A DNA stretch of 64,000 nt from GCA-002733465 sp039969155 (lineage in GTDB: Bacteria > Pseudomonadota > Gammaproteobacteria > Enterobacterales > Kangiellaceae): assembly GCA_039969155.1 (NCBI GenBank), contig JBDVOJ010000083.1, forward strand, positions 59,469-123,468. The letters are read 5' to 3'. The number at the start of each line of letters is the position of its first letter. The first letter of the stretch is position 1. Shown here one piece after another: positions 34,379 through 42,934 of this stretch. A program made the translations under genes and the position numbers. The notes under the pieces were generated by a model, which was not told where the DNA came from, did no database searches, and worked only from the letters and a program-made list of their open reading frames with translations.

Positions 34379-35383
34379 TAGTCCCACGTGCCAATTAACA
34401 TCGCGTTGATACTTAGTAATTTGATTTTCAACTCCAAGAATACAAGCGAACAGTGCCATTCGTACTAGCACGCCGTTATCGGTCTGCCGGAATATCGCCA
34501 AACCTGGTTCTTTGTTGAGATCGTTGTCTAATTCATTGGCATTATTGCGCGAGTCTCTCGGCAAAGGGTGCATGATGACTGCGTTAGGTAAGCAATGATC
34601 GGAGTAGATTTTTTTATTCAGTCTAAAATAACCTTTATAGCGATTGGCTTCTTCTTCCGAAGCGAAACGCTCTTCTTGAATTCTTGTTTGATAGATTATG
34701 TTGGCTTGCGATAAGCCCCTTTCTAGATCACTGCCAATTTCAACTTGATGTCCCGCATTGACTAATAGATCCACATAGCTTGTTGGTAGACTAAGCGCTT
34801 CGGGGGCAACAAGCTGAATTTTTAATCCTGAATAGAGTGACAGCAAGTGACACAATGAGTGCACTGTTCTTCCGTGTTTTAGATCGCCTAGCAAAGTGAG
34901 GCTCAGATCTTCGATAGTTTGCCCACACCTAGCAAGCTCATCTTTTATGGTAAATAAATCAAGTAATGCTTGAGTGGGGTGTTCATTTGGACCGTCACCT
35001 CCATTGATGACTGGCACTCTACTACCTGTAGCAAACTCTTCAACCGAATGGGGTTGTGGGTGTCTCATAACAATGACATCACTGTATCCAGAAAGCACTT
35101 GCGCTGTATCGTAAAGAGACTCACCTTTAGCTAACGCTGAATTTGAAAGGCCGGTTGTTTCTCTGACTTCACCGCCGAGTAAGTTAAAAGCACATCCAAA
35201 ACTGACGCGGGTTCGTGTACTGGGTTCGAAAAACATGTTACCTAAAACCGCGCCTTCTAACACCCGTGTGACCTTTTGACGATTGGCGAATGGTCGCATG
35301 TTTTGCGCAACCGTAAATAACTCGTCGATAGAATCTAAATTTAAGTCTTTTACAGAAAGAAGGTGTTGCCCAGTAAAATGCAT
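34373..35383 (-). CDS. pyrB: Aspartate carbamoyltransferase catalytic chain
   Basis: A 336-residue enzyme for the committed step of pyrimidine synthesis, joining carbamoyl phosphate and aspartate. The carbamoyl-phosphate motif FFEPSTRTRVSF (about 51-62) and HPTQALLDLFT (about 140-150) are intact, as is MHPLPRDSRNNANELD in the C-terminal half. It is about 25 residues longer than E. coli PyrB (311) and no pyrI regulatory chain or pyrC-like gene is adjacent. The C-terminal stop lies inside the GCTAGTT repeat. Transcription likely continues toward hemL. Confidence 0.93.
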   Translation of the reverse strand: MHFTGQHLLSVKDLNLDSIDELFTVAQNMRPFANRQKVTRVLEGAVLGNMFFEPSTRTRVSFGCAFNLLGGEVRETTGLSNSALAKGESLYDTAQVLSGYSDVIVMRHPQPHSVEEFATGSRVPVINGGDGPNEHPTQALLDLFTIKDELARCGQTIEDLSLTLLGDLKHGRTVHSLCHLLSLYSGLKIQLVAPEALSLPTSYVDLLVNAGHQVEIGSDLERGLSQANIIYQTRIQEERFASEEEANRYKGYFRLNKKIYSDHCLPNAVIMHPLPRDSRNNANELDNDLNKEPGLAIFRQTDNGVLVRMALFACILGVENQITKYQRDVNWHVGLN

Positions 35384-35650
35384 GTCTCAAATCTCTGGAT
35401 TTTTAGTGACGCTATTTTAATGCTTTTTTGCAACGATTGGGGATTATTTTGTGCTTTGATAATACTAATAACTACTCGGTATCCAACTATAGCCTAACAA
35501 ACTAAGCTAAAGCTTTGAATTTATTCAATTAAAAGGGTAGGATTGAACTAACATCTGGAGTCAAACACCCACCAGGCCGATCTTAATGACATCAATTGGT
35601 TTTGGCGGCCGTTCACCGAGTAAGGATTATACAGAGGTCACTTCGTTTTT

Positions 35651-36943
35651 ATGCTTCGCTTATTATTGAGATTATTCATATTTGCCGTTGTGATTAGCCT
35701 TAGTTTGTATATCGGTGTTCAATGGAAATTGAAACAAGATCTTGAAGAAATCGATAAACAACTCGGACCATCTATCAAATTTGACTTTGCAAGTTCCGCA
35801 ATGACCTTAACAGGTCAGGTGATTGTTGGTGGCGTTGAGATAAGACTGAGTAATCCTAAAATCAATATTTCAGTCAATAAAGTTCGACTCAATACTGGCT
35901 CTATTTTTAGTATGGCGTTCCTTAGCTCGCAATTTGAGGAAAAAGCCGTTCCCGAGAATTTTAGTTTAATATTAAATGAAGTGGTGATACCACTCACTCC
36001 AGAATTAGTTAAGCTATTGTCTGCTATCGAACAACCAGATAGCTGGAGTACTATGTCGGCAGTGGGCTGTGGCAAAGTAAAAAATCTTGGATTGAGTCAA
36101 TATTTTGCAATGGGTTATGACTATTTGGTTTTCTCTTCAGAAACTCGATATGGTAAAGATAGTTATAGCGGTAACTTAGTCGGTACAAGCCAATGGTCAA
36201 TAGAAGAGACTTCCGACTTTAAGGTCGATTTCAATATTGCTGGATTCTTTGAGAGCTTAGACAAACAAGCCGTTAGACCGGTGACCCCATCAATCGAGTC
36301 AATGAATATAGAAGTAAGTGATCGAGGCTATAATCGGCATAGAAATGAATACTGTGGTCTTAAATCAGAACAGCGGCCAGAGGTTTATTTGGGCAACCAT
36401 GTAAAAGCGGTTAAACAAAAATTTGAGCAAGCTGGTATTAAAATAACACCTACTGGAATTCGCTTTTATACGGAGTATTTACAACCGAATAGTCGGCTTA
36501 ATATTAATATTAAGCCACAACCCAGTTTTTCTATGGCCGATTTTGGGTTTTATGACGAAAGTGAAATCCGTGGGATTTTAGGTTTAGACTTAATACTTAA
36601 TGGTAAAAACGTTGGGGTGCTATTTAATGGCTGGTCTCACGACAAGTATTCTCAAATAATGTTTATCGACCCGAGTGTCGATGATGAAGGAGAGCAGAAT
36701 AAGCGTTTTGAAACTGTGATCGTGAAGCGCTCTTTTAAATCGGTAGATGTTGCGCAACTTCCTCAAAATATTGGGGAGCAGGCTAGAATAACTCAAACCG
36801 ACGGTCAAGAACATATAGGGCAAATCATTAAAGTTGAAGACCAGAGAGTCTATATCGCCACCCCGAGAGATGGAGGTACTATTGAGCGTTCAGTGCCTAT
36901 CAATCAAGTCAGTCGGTTGGAAATTCTTACTCGCAATCAGTAA
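35651..36943 (+). CDS. Uncharacterised membrane-anchored envelope protein
   Basis: I do not recognise this 430-residue protein. It has an N-terminal transmembrane segment (about 3-24) followed by a soluble, beta-rich region that would lie in the periplasm. Two cysteines (near 139 and in E-Y-C-G-L near 238) could form a disulfide. The last ~60 residues (QARITQTDGQEHIGQIIKVE onward) look like a small separate beta domain. The layout of anchor plus long beta-strand body loosely recalls AsmA-type proteins, but no motif supports that. It is a single plus-strand gene between pyrB and hemJ; the 267 bases before it show no clear signal beyond a weak GAGG-type site. Confidence 0.6.
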   Translation: MLRLLLRLFIFAVVISLSLYIGVQWKLKQDLEEIDKQLGPSIKFDFASSAMTLTGQVIVGGVEIRLSNPKINISVNKVRLNTGSIFSMAFLSSQFEEKAVPENFSLILNEVVIPLTPELVKLLSAIEQPDSWSTMSAVGCGKVKNLGLSQYFAMGYDYLVFSSETRYGKDSYSGNLVGTSQWSIEETSDFKVDFNIAGFFESLDKQAVRPVTPSIESMNIEVSDRGYNRHRNEYCGLKSEQRPEVYLGNHVKAVKQKFEQAGIKITPTGIRFYTEYLQPNSRLNINIKPQPSFSMADFGFYDESEIRGILGLDLILNGKNVGVLFNGWSHDKYSQIMFIDPSVDDEGEQNKRFETVIVKRSFKSVDVAQLPQNIGEQARITQTDGQEHIGQIIKVEDQRVYIATPRDGGTIERSVPINQVSRLEILTRNQ

Positions 36944-36975
36944 TCTTACGGAGCCGTTAGTCGCTAATCAGTGAT

Positions 36976-37401
36976 TTAAAATACCGGCTTAATCACCACT
37001 AAGATAACGACGGCAAATAGAATTAACACTGGAAATTCATTAAACCAGCGGTAATAAACATGTGAGTGTTCGCTGCGATTTTCCGAAAATTTCTTCAAGT
37101 AGTTGCCGCACCAAAAGTGGTAAATGATCAATGTTGCCACTAATAATACTTTCAACTTAAACCATAGCAAAGTCCATAAGCCCGAATTTAAGTGCAACAT
37201 CCATAGACCTAATACAACCGTAATTACCATAAATGGTGTAACAAAGCGGTAAAGCTTGCGTGCCATAACCAGTAAGTGCTTATAGGTCTCATCTGACTCA
37301 GCCATAGCTAAGTTGACAAAGATTCTCGGCAAATAAAAAAGGCCTGCAAACCAGCTAGTCATAAAGATGATGTGAAAGGCTTTTAACCACAAATAAGTCA
37401 T
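36976..37401 (-). CDS. hemJ: Protoporphyrinogen oxidase HemJ (CopD-like)
   Basis: A 141-residue four-helix membrane protein of the HemJ/UPF0093 family, which oxidises protoporphyrinogen IX in bacteria lacking HemG/HemY. It begins MTYLWLKAFHIIFMTSWFAG with the conserved H10, and has RIFVNLA, KLYRFVTPFM and FKLKVLLV segments with conserved basic residues. A longer in-frame start at 37515 would overlap the upstream terminator, so I use the ATG at 37401, which gives the family length. Together with hemL it supports a C5 heme pathway. Confidence 0.88.
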   Translation of the reverse strand: MTYLWLKAFHIIFMTSWFAGLFYLPRIFVNLAMAESDETYKHLLVMARKLYRFVTPFMVITVVLGLWMLHLNSGLWTLLWFKLKVLLVATLIIYHFWCGNYLKKFSENRSEHSHVYYRWFNEFPVLILFAVVILVVIKPVF

Positions 37402-37473
37402 TGTTAAACTCGGAAAATAAAACTGCTGATATCTTAGCCTAATTCTAATTTTAATGTCATCAATTAAAACTGA

Positions 37474-37513
37474 GAGCAATAAAAAGGGAACCGAAGTTCC
37501 CTTTTTATTGCTC
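37474..37513 (-). terminator. Terminator between the DGSG lipoprotein gene and hemJ
   Basis: A perfect 18-bp inverted repeat around a CGAA loop (TTCG on the minus strand), with a GGGAAC/GTTCCC core flanked by A/T runs. Read on the minus strand it ends in TTTTTATT and follows the 37524-38297 gene by ten bases. Its symmetry makes it potentially bidirectional. Confidence 0.88.
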
Positions 37514-37523
37514 ATTGGCTTGT

Positions 37524-38297
37524 CTATTTGATGGAAACTGGCCCTTCAACGTCAGTCATTTTTAATCCACCGCTACCTTCTTCAATGATGGTTAAGCCAT
37601 TTCTTAACTTTTTAACATGAATACTTCCGGAACCATCATCGATGGTTACTAGACCACCAACATCATAAATGTCGAGTCCACCTGAACCATCTTCTACATC
37701 AACGGTTCCTGTTACTTGGCTAATTTCAAGGCTGCCGGAACCATCTTCGACCAAAACATTACCAGTGATGTGTTTGATCTCGACACTGCCAGAACCGTCA
37801 TCGATATCTAAGTTGCCTTTAACGTTGGTAATATCCATGCTTCCGGAACCATCTTTAATTTTGACGTTATTATTGATGTTATCAACCGTAATAAATCCAG
37901 AGCCATCCTTAATATCAAGCATCATTCGCATCGGAACAGTTACGGTTAAATCTATTTTTGGGCTTTTTCCGCGCCAGTTGAAGTGACTTTTTTGATTCGC
38001 ATCAGCCTCAAGTTCAATGGTGTCACCTGATTGCTCTAAGCTAAGTGTGATGTTTTCATCGACGGCTAAAATATCAGCCGTGACCTTCACTTCTTCGAGA
38101 CCTTCTTCTCCCACAATTTTCAAGAATCCCGCGGCCGCATCTACTTTTAACATGCTGGCATTTGATGCGGAAACATTAAGGTTTCGAGTTTCCTGGTAAT
38201 CCAAGGAAGCTGCGTTGATCGAAATACAACCGCTAGTTGCCAGTAAGCAGGCGGCAGTTAGGGCCGTTTTATTGAGTTTTGAAAATGGTCTGAGCAT
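37524..38297 (-). CDS. Lipoprotein with an 18-residue DGSG beta-solenoid repeat (DUF4097/DUF2807-like)
   Basis: A 257-residue exported protein with a lipobox-like TSGC (about residue 24). After a beta-rich region, residues from about 131 to the end form seven consecutive units of 18 residues (one of 19), each opening with [DE]-G-S-G-[SGF] followed by alternating hydrophobics, as in DGSGSMDITNVKGNLDID. Such regular turns predict a right- or left-handed beta-helix, as in DUF4097/DUF2807 'putative adhesin' proteins. Acidic D/E-D-G-S-G turns stacked on one face could bind calcium; this is an inference. No other gene shares the transcript; a strong terminator follows. Confidence 0.75.
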   Translation of the reverse strand: MLRPFSKLNKTALTAACLLATSGCISINAASLDYQETRNLNVSASNASMLKVDAAAGFLKIVGEEGLEEVKVTADILAVDENITLSLEQSGDTIELEADANQKSHFNWRGKSPKIDLTVTVPMRMMLDIKDGSGFITVDNINNNVKIKDGSGSMDITNVKGNLDIDDGSGSVEIKHITGNVLVEDGSGSLEISQVTGTVDVEDGSGGLDIYDVGGLVTIDDGSGSIHVKKLRNGLTIIEEGSGGLKMTDVEGPVSIK

Positions 38298-38659
38298 GTT
38301 TAATTCCTTCTGTTTGTTTTATCTTAGTCGCTAGCGGTGTCTAAAATGTTAGGCCACTTGGCAAACCGTTTATTTGGAAATCAGTTCTGGTCAAGATTAA
38401 CAACAAAATTTAATCCTAAAGACTGAGTTCAACAAAGCAACCTGTATGCCAATTCTATTAAGCCTTTTAAATCAACAGGATATCGACTTGCTTAGCTTTT
38501 TTAATTAGCTCGTGAGCGGCATTATTGGTCGATTCGACTAATTTATTAGTGATTTTACTAACTGCCTAACAAGATAATTAACACCAATCTATCTCTACAA
38601 AGACGTAACTATCGCAGCAAAGGTTTGACTATCAAATAAAACTTAAAGGATCGATGCTA
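38298..38659. other. Intergenic region with a possible gene remnant
   Basis: No complete gene found in these 362 bases. On the minus strand, about 38474-38570, 32 codons without a stop read like protein (AVSKITNKLVESTNNAAHEL and onward, ending in a stop) but have no start codon and a stop just upstream, so this may be a gene remnant or chance. The segment next to 38297 should hold the promoter of the DGSG lipoprotein gene. Confidence 0.3.
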
Positions 38660-39544
38660 TTACTCCGTTGTTATCGTATATTGCTGGTAATACTCAACAA
38701 ATGCTTGCGCGAAACGTCCAGCCGATTGGTCATCCATATTAAAATAAAGCGAAGGTTCGATAAGCTCAGCCTCCATGATGGCGAAACCATCATCCGTTCT
38801 GACAAAGTCCAATCGAGCATACAGTGCTGGGTAAGGGATAGCGGATAAAACCTTTTTAGAGGCTTGCACTAAACTATCTTCTGGATTGACTTGAGAAAGT
38901 CTACCGCCATATTCTTCTTGAACTCTAAAGTCGTTTTCTTTCGGGCTTTTAAGAATGCAATGGCTAAACTGATTATTAAAAAAGAAAATAGAGTATTCAC
39001 CTTCATCAACAATATTTTGCATAAAGGGTTGGATCATAAAATCTCTGGTGTTGAATAGGGCAAGCAATTGCTTTTCTTGTTCTTCAGCTTGCTGTCGAGA
39101 AAGCGAGAAAGTATCGAAGGCACCGGCACTGATGCAAGGTTTAATAATGATCCTATCGGTATTAAAGTGAGCAAACGCGCCATATAATTGTTCGCTGCTA
39201 AGTGTCTCACCCCAAATAGTTGGAACCAATTCGACTTGCTTTTGCTCCAATTCGGCTAAATAACGCTTATTGATATTCCACTTAACTAAATCAATGTTGT
39301 TGGCGAGCAAAGCGGTTGAATTTTCAATTTTCTCAAGCACCTGCAAAAACTCTTCACAATGTTCTTGATAATCCCAGGGAGAACGAATGATCACTGAGTC
39401 AAAATCGTTCCAATTGATACTAGGATCTCGCCACGAAAGATCATAAGCTTGCCAGCCTAATTCGGCTAGTGGAGCGTGCAACAATGAGTCATATATTTCG
39501 AATGACCCCGCATCATCCATAGTGAGTAATACAACTTTTTTCAT
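38660..39544 (-). CDS. ATP-grasp domain protein (glutathione synthetase/RimK-like)
   Basis: A 294-residue soluble protein with the ATP-grasp layout: an N-terminal pre-ATP domain with VIIRSPWDYQEH (about 51-62), a central nucleotide-binding segment RIIIKPCISAGAFDTF (about 140-155), and the C-terminal metal-binding region YARLDFVRTDDGFAIMEAELIEPSLYF (from about 243). The E-x-E-x-I-E-P-S-L-Y-F ending is typical of COG0189-like ligases that join a carboxylate to an amine. The substrate is not evident. It lies 75 bases downstream of the DUF523 gene on the same strand. Confidence 0.75.
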   Translation of the reverse strand: MKKVVLLTMDDAGSFEIYDSLLHAPLAELGWQAYDLSWRDPSINWNDFDSVIIRSPWDYQEHCEEFLQVLEKIENSTALLANNIDLVKWNINKRYLAELEQKQVELVPTIWGETLSSEQLYGAFAHFNTDRIIIKPCISAGAFDTFSLSRQQAEEQEKQLLALFNTRDFMIQPFMQNIVDEGEYSIFFFNNQFSHCILKSPKENDFRVQEEYGGRLSQVNPEDSLVQASKKVLSAIPYPALYARLDFVRTDDGFAIMEAELIEPSLYFNMDDQSAGRFAQAFVEYYQQYTITTE

Positions 39545-39619
39545 GGCTATTTCCTTACTTTTATAGACTTAAAACTTTGTCTGTTAGAGGTTACTAGTTT
39601 AAATTTGGCTTATCGATGG

Positions 39620-40117
39620 TTAATCAACCAACTCATTTTTTATCACTTGTTGAAAGTATTCGCTCGCTTGTTCAAGCTGGTGGTGACTGAATACTTTAAT
39701 GTTGTTGGCTCTGAGCTTCTGAGTGGTAATACCTTCGCCCGCAATCTTATTGCCGGAAAACTGACCGTCGTTAATTTTTGAACTACCACAAGAAGGGCTG
39801 CCTTCAGTGAGAATGGCTATCTGAATCTTATGTTTTAAGCACAATGCTAGAGTATTGTTTGCCCCCAATTCAAATGCTTTGGTGACGTTGTCTCCGTCGA
39901 TCGTTTTCACTTGAATTTGGTCACCGGTTTGAGTTTGGATTTCGGCAGGTGCTCTAGGAATGCTTAATCCTCCACTGACTTCAGGGCATTGTTTGAGAAG
40001 AACACCGGCATCTAACCATTGCTTCAGTACTGGATGGTCTATTAGCTTATGCTTTCCGTCGTATCTGACAGAGTCTCCGAGTAAGCATGCGCTGATGAGT
40101 ATTTTTGGGTTTGACAT
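39620..40117 (-). CDS. DUF523 family protein
   Basis: A 165-residue cytoplasmic protein of the DUF523 family, recognised by ILISACLLGDSVRYDGKHK (about 5-23), LLKQCPEVSGGL (about 41-52) and the cysteine/serine motif ILTEGSPSCGS (about 100-110), which recalls a phosphate- or cluster-binding loop. DUF523 proteins have been proposed to act in sulfur transfer, but no firm role is known. I use the ATG at 40117; a TTG six codons earlier is an alternative. Confidence 0.8.
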   Translation of the reverse strand: MSNPKILISACLLGDSVRYDGKHKLIDHPVLKQWLDAGVLLKQCPEVSGGLSIPRAPAEIQTQTGDQIQVKTIDGDNVTKAFELGANNTLALCLKHKIQIAILTEGSPSCGSSKINDGQFSGNKIAGEGITTQKLRANNIKVFSHHQLEQASEYFQQVIKNELVD

Positions 40118-40121
40118 AAGA

Positions 40122-40331
40122 CTACAGTATTCCAATCTGCTTTAAATAGATATTAATATTGCCTTCTTTAACATCGGCAATCATAACCAAACCAAGTCGG
40201 AATACCAATGCCTCAAATTCTTTAAGTTTTCCTGAAACTGTTTGAGCAGGGCGGCTATTGAATAAGGTATAATTTCCAGCTAAACGCCTAAAACAAAGTA
40301 AATAATTGAGTTCAGCATGAGTGTAGAGCAA
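40122..40331 (-). CDS. Small possible protein upstream of the DUF523 gene
   Basis: An open frame of 69 codons ends four bases before the DUF523 ATG. Its second half (KLKEFEALVFRLGLVMIADV) looks amphipathic and protein-like, while its first third overlaps the start of the opposite PhnA-like gene and that gene's likely TATAAT box (40268-40273), which argues that the true start, if any, is internal. I do not recognise a family. It may be a leader peptide, a gene remnant or chance. Confidence 0.25.
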   Translation of the reverse strand: MLYTHAELNYLLCFRRLAGNYTLFNSRPAQTVSGKLKEFEALVFRLGLVMIADVKEGNINIYLKQIGIL

Positions 40332-40889
40332 ACCCTAAAAGAGCGCAGTCAAGATCAATGTGAACTGTGTAGTTCAAAAAATAATCTATCTGTGTATGAA
40401 GTGCCGCCCGTTGACGGCGCTAACTCTGATAAATCGGTGTATTTATGTGAGACTTGTCTGTCTCAAATAGAAAGCACTCAAGCATTAGATACGGGTCATC
40501 ATTGGCGATGTCTTAACGACAGCATGTGGAGTCAAGTTCCAGCGGTTCAAGTTGTTGCATGGCGAATGCTAAATCGACTTAAATCAGAAGGCTGGGCACA
40601 AGACCTGTTGGACATGTTATATTTAGACGATGAGTTGATGCAGTGGGCTAAAGCCGCTGGGGAAAATGATACTGGTGAGCCCACACTTGATAGCAATGGA
40701 GCTGCATTGCAAGCTGGTGATAGCGTCACGCTGGTTAAAGACTTAGTGGTAAAAGGGGCTAACTTTACCGCTAAGCGTGGGACACCTGTCAGAAATATCT
40801 CTCTGACCAATAATCCAGAGCATATTGAAGGAAAAGTAAATGGTACAAGGATTGTAATTATTGCTGACTATGTTAAAAAGTCTAATTAA
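40317..40889 (+). CDS. PhnA (YjdM) domain protein with zinc ribbon
   Basis: A 190-residue cytoplasmic protein. An N-terminal zinc ribbon uses CELC (about 14-17) and CETC (about 45-48). A helical linker follows, and the C-terminal ~70 residues are the PhnA/YjdM domain (DSNGAALQAGDSVTLVKDL and RGTPVRNISLTNNPEHIEGK). Despite its name this family is not shown to break phosphonates, and no phn genes are nearby. A TATAAT -10-like box lies at 40268-40273. It is longer than E. coli YjdM (111) because of the extended N-terminal half. Confidence 0.85.
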   Translation: MSVEQTLKERSQDQCELCSSKNNLSVYEVPPVDGANSDKSVYLCETCLSQIESTQALDTGHHWRCLNDSMWSQVPAVQVVAWRMLNRLKSEGWAQDLLDMLYLDDELMQWAKAAGENDTGEPTLDSNGAALQAGDSVTLVKDLVVKGANFTAKRGTPVRNISLTNNPEHIEGKVNGTRIVIIADYVKKSN

Positions 40890-40968
40890 GAATTGAGTAT
40901 CTAAAAAAGGTATATCCAAAAAAGCTGTTTTCATTGACTATTAATAAACCTAAATAAGGAATTGAACA

Positions 40969-41808
40969 ATGTATAGATCGGTTACTAAAAGTTTTGTTTA
41001 TCCAATCAAATCTGCCATTTTGGCAGTTGGCTTGCTGGGCGCGTCTAGCCAGGCAATTGCTGAAACTAGCTTAGAGTCACTTGCTGAAGGTAAGCATCGT
41101 AGCGAACAATATATCGCTCGTAATGAATTTAGAAATCCTGTTGAAACACTAAAGTTCTTTGGTATAAAACCGGACATGACTGTGGTTGAGATTTCTCCTG
41201 GTGGCGGTTGGTACACCGAAATCATCGCCCCTTATCTTCGTGATAAAGGTCATTACATTGCGGCTGGGTTCGATCCAGAATCTAAGGTTAATTACTACAA
41301 ACGCAACGCTAAAAAGTATGCTGAAAAACTCGCTAAAAATCCTGAGCTCTATGACAAAGTAGAGCTCACGGTAATGCAAGCCCCCGAAAAACTAGATTTT
41401 GCTAAACCTAACTCTGCAGACATGGTGGTATCGTTTAGAAATACTCATAACTGGGCTGGTCGAGGGCACGCTGAAGAAGTTTATGCCGCTATATTTAAAG
41501 TACTAAAGCCTGGTGGCGTATTTGGTTTAGTTCAGCATCGAGCGGGTAAAGTTCATCCTAAAGACACTAGTGGCAAACTAGGTTATTTGAAAACCGAAGA
41601 AGTGATTGCAATGGCTGAAAAGGCTGGCTTTAGAGTCGCTGCACAAAGCGAAATTAATGCAAATCCAAAAGATACTAAAGATCATCCAGAGGGTGTTTGG
41701 ACATTGCCACCTAATTATCGCTTAAAAGATAAAGACAGAGAAAAATATCAAGCGATTGGTGAAAGTGATCGAATGACCATTAAGTTCGTCAAACCTGCGC
41801 TTAAGTAA
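40969..41808 (+). CDS. Exported class I SAM-dependent methyltransferase-like protein
   Basis: A 279-residue protein with a clear Sec signal peptide (about 1-32, L-L-G-A-S-S-Q-A-I-A then E), so predicted periplasmic. The mature domain has a Rossmann methyltransferase core: MTVVEISPGGGWYTEIIAPY as motif I (about 65-84), then MVVSFRNTHNW and LKPGGVFGLVQH. Homologous exported 'methyltransferases' occur in marine and plant-associated Proteobacteria, but S-adenosylmethionine is not expected in the periplasm, so the real activity is unclear. A hairpin terminator follows. Confidence 0.8.
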   Translation: MYRSVTKSFVYPIKSAILAVGLLGASSQAIAETSLESLAEGKHRSEQYIARNEFRNPVETLKFFGIKPDMTVVEISPGGGWYTEIIAPYLRDKGHYIAAGFDPESKVNYYKRNAKKYAEKLAKNPELYDKVELTVMQAPEKLDFAKPNSADMVVSFRNTHNWAGRGHAEEVYAAIFKVLKPGGVFGLVQHRAGKVHPKDTSGKLGYLKTEEVIAMAEKAGFRVAAQSEINANPKDTKDHPEGVWTLPPNYRLKDKDREKYQAIGESDRMTIKFVKPALK

Positions 41809-41819
41809 ATTTAAGTCTT

Positions 41820-41850
41820 GTTAGCTCTCAATAGATCCTTGGGAGCTAAC
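41820..41850 (+). terminator. Hairpin after the exported methyltransferase gene
   Basis: GTTAGCTCTCA pairs with TGGGAGCTAAC (11 bp including one G-T pair) around a nine-base loop, 11 bases after the stop. The trailing TCATTTAGATTCTCTT is only moderately T-rich. Confidence 0.6.
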
Positions 41851-41877
41851 TCATTTAGATTCTCTTAAAAGTTTTCG

Positions 41878-42384
41878 TTGAATAAAGTGAACACCGCCAG
41901 TATACGAAAAGCGTTGCCTCATGAAAATGAACAACTTTCCGCATTAGCTATTCGTTCAAAAGCGCATTGGGGGTATTCTGAGGAATTTCTTCGAGATTGC
42001 GTTGACGAGTTAAGCTATACCTCGGAACAAATCCTAAATTCTGATAATTGGTTTTATGTCATTTGTTTACAAGACCAGCTTCAAGCTTTTTATCAGCTAG
42101 TCAAAATCAAAGAAGATGTGCTCGAACTAGAAGCGCTATTTGTTGATCCAGCATTTGTAGGGCAGGGGTTAGGTAAAGTTCTTTTTGAGCATGCCGTTCA
42201 ACTCGCCACTCGCATGGGATATTCTAAAATTGATATTCAAAGCGACCCTAATGCTACTGAGTTTTATCTTAAGATGGGTTGCGTGCAGGTGGGAGAACTT
42301 GAGTCGCAAAGTATTCCCGGTCGATTTTTACCATTGATGAGTATTGACTTGCGATCATCCAGTAACCACAAAGCTAGGGTGTGA
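41878..42384 (+). CDS. GNAT family N-acetyltransferase
   Basis: A 168-residue GNAT protein predicted to acetylate a small molecule or protein amine from acetyl-CoA. The acetyl-CoA site is VDPAFVGQGLGKVLFEHAVQ (about 83-102), after a beta-strand region LELEALFV; the ending FYLKMGCVQVGELES is typical of the GNAT C-terminal strands. The first codon is TTG at 41878; a GTG at 41887 is equally possible, since neither has a strong ribosome binding site. Its stop is one base before the next start, indicating coupling. Confidence 0.82.
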   Translation: MNKVNTASIRKALPHENEQLSALAIRSKAHWGYSEEFLRDCVDELSYTSEQILNSDNWFYVICLQDQLQAFYQLVKIKEDVLELEALFVDPAFVGQGLGKVLFEHAVQLATRMGYSKIDIQSDPNATEFYLKMGCVQVGELESQSIPGRFLPLMSIDLRSSSNHKARV

Positions 42385-42385
42385 T

Positions 42386-42706
42386 ATGTATCTTCTCAGT
42401 TTATATGTTCCAGAAACTCACCTAGAACAAGTTAAGTCTGCTTTATTTGAAAGTGGGGCGGGACAAATTGGCAACTATCAATCCTGCAGTTGGGAGGTAA
42501 AAGGACAAGGACAATTTCAACCGATGGAAGGTAGTGATCCTTTTATAGGCGAATCTGGAAAGGTTGAGAAGGTGATGGAGTATAAAGTTGAAATGGTTTG
42601 TGACTCAGAGCGAGTGAAAGGAATTGTTGAAGCGCTTATTCGAGCGCATCCATATGAAACACCTGCTTATCATCTGCAACCGATTGTGACGTTGGGTGAT
42701 TTGTAG
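42386..42706 (+). CDS. NIF3/YqfO-like (CutA-fold) small protein
   Basis: A 106-residue protein starting MYLLSLYVPETHLEQVKSAL and ending near RAHPYETPAYHLQPIV. The P-x-x-x-L-x-x-V-K...G-x-I-G-N-Y...H-P-Y-E-x-P-A-Y pattern is that of the stand-alone YqfO/NIF3-associated domain, a CutA-like ferredoxin fold of unclear function that may bind metal or ligand as a trimer. I start it at the ATG at 42386, preceded by AGGGTGTG; an in-frame ATG at 42344 would lie within the GNAT gene. It is coupled to that gene. Confidence 0.8.
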   Translation: MYLLSLYVPETHLEQVKSALFESGAGQIGNYQSCSWEVKGQGQFQPMEGSDPFIGESGKVEKVMEYKVEMVCDSERVKGIVEALIRAHPYETPAYHLQPIVTLGDL

Positions 42707-42934
42707 TTCGAACAATAAACCTAGGATAGGTGTTTTAGATTGACAGTGGAACAAATCAGTTAACAGGTTGTGAAATATTGCCATGCGGATTGGATAGAAG
42801 AGAGTGAGTAGACTGGAAAATATCAATATATTGTAAAATTAGCCCGTCGCTTTTTGTTAAAAACAAACGTGATAACTCGTCAAGTTTACACGACTGTTTG
42901 CATGGCGTTAACCTAGATTAGGAGTAATAGTACA

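Noticed and set aside
37669..37986. 105-codon plus-strand open frame opposite the DGSG-repeat lipoprotein
   Set aside because: It is a repetitive shadow (PEPSS units) of the DGSG repeats on the real strand.
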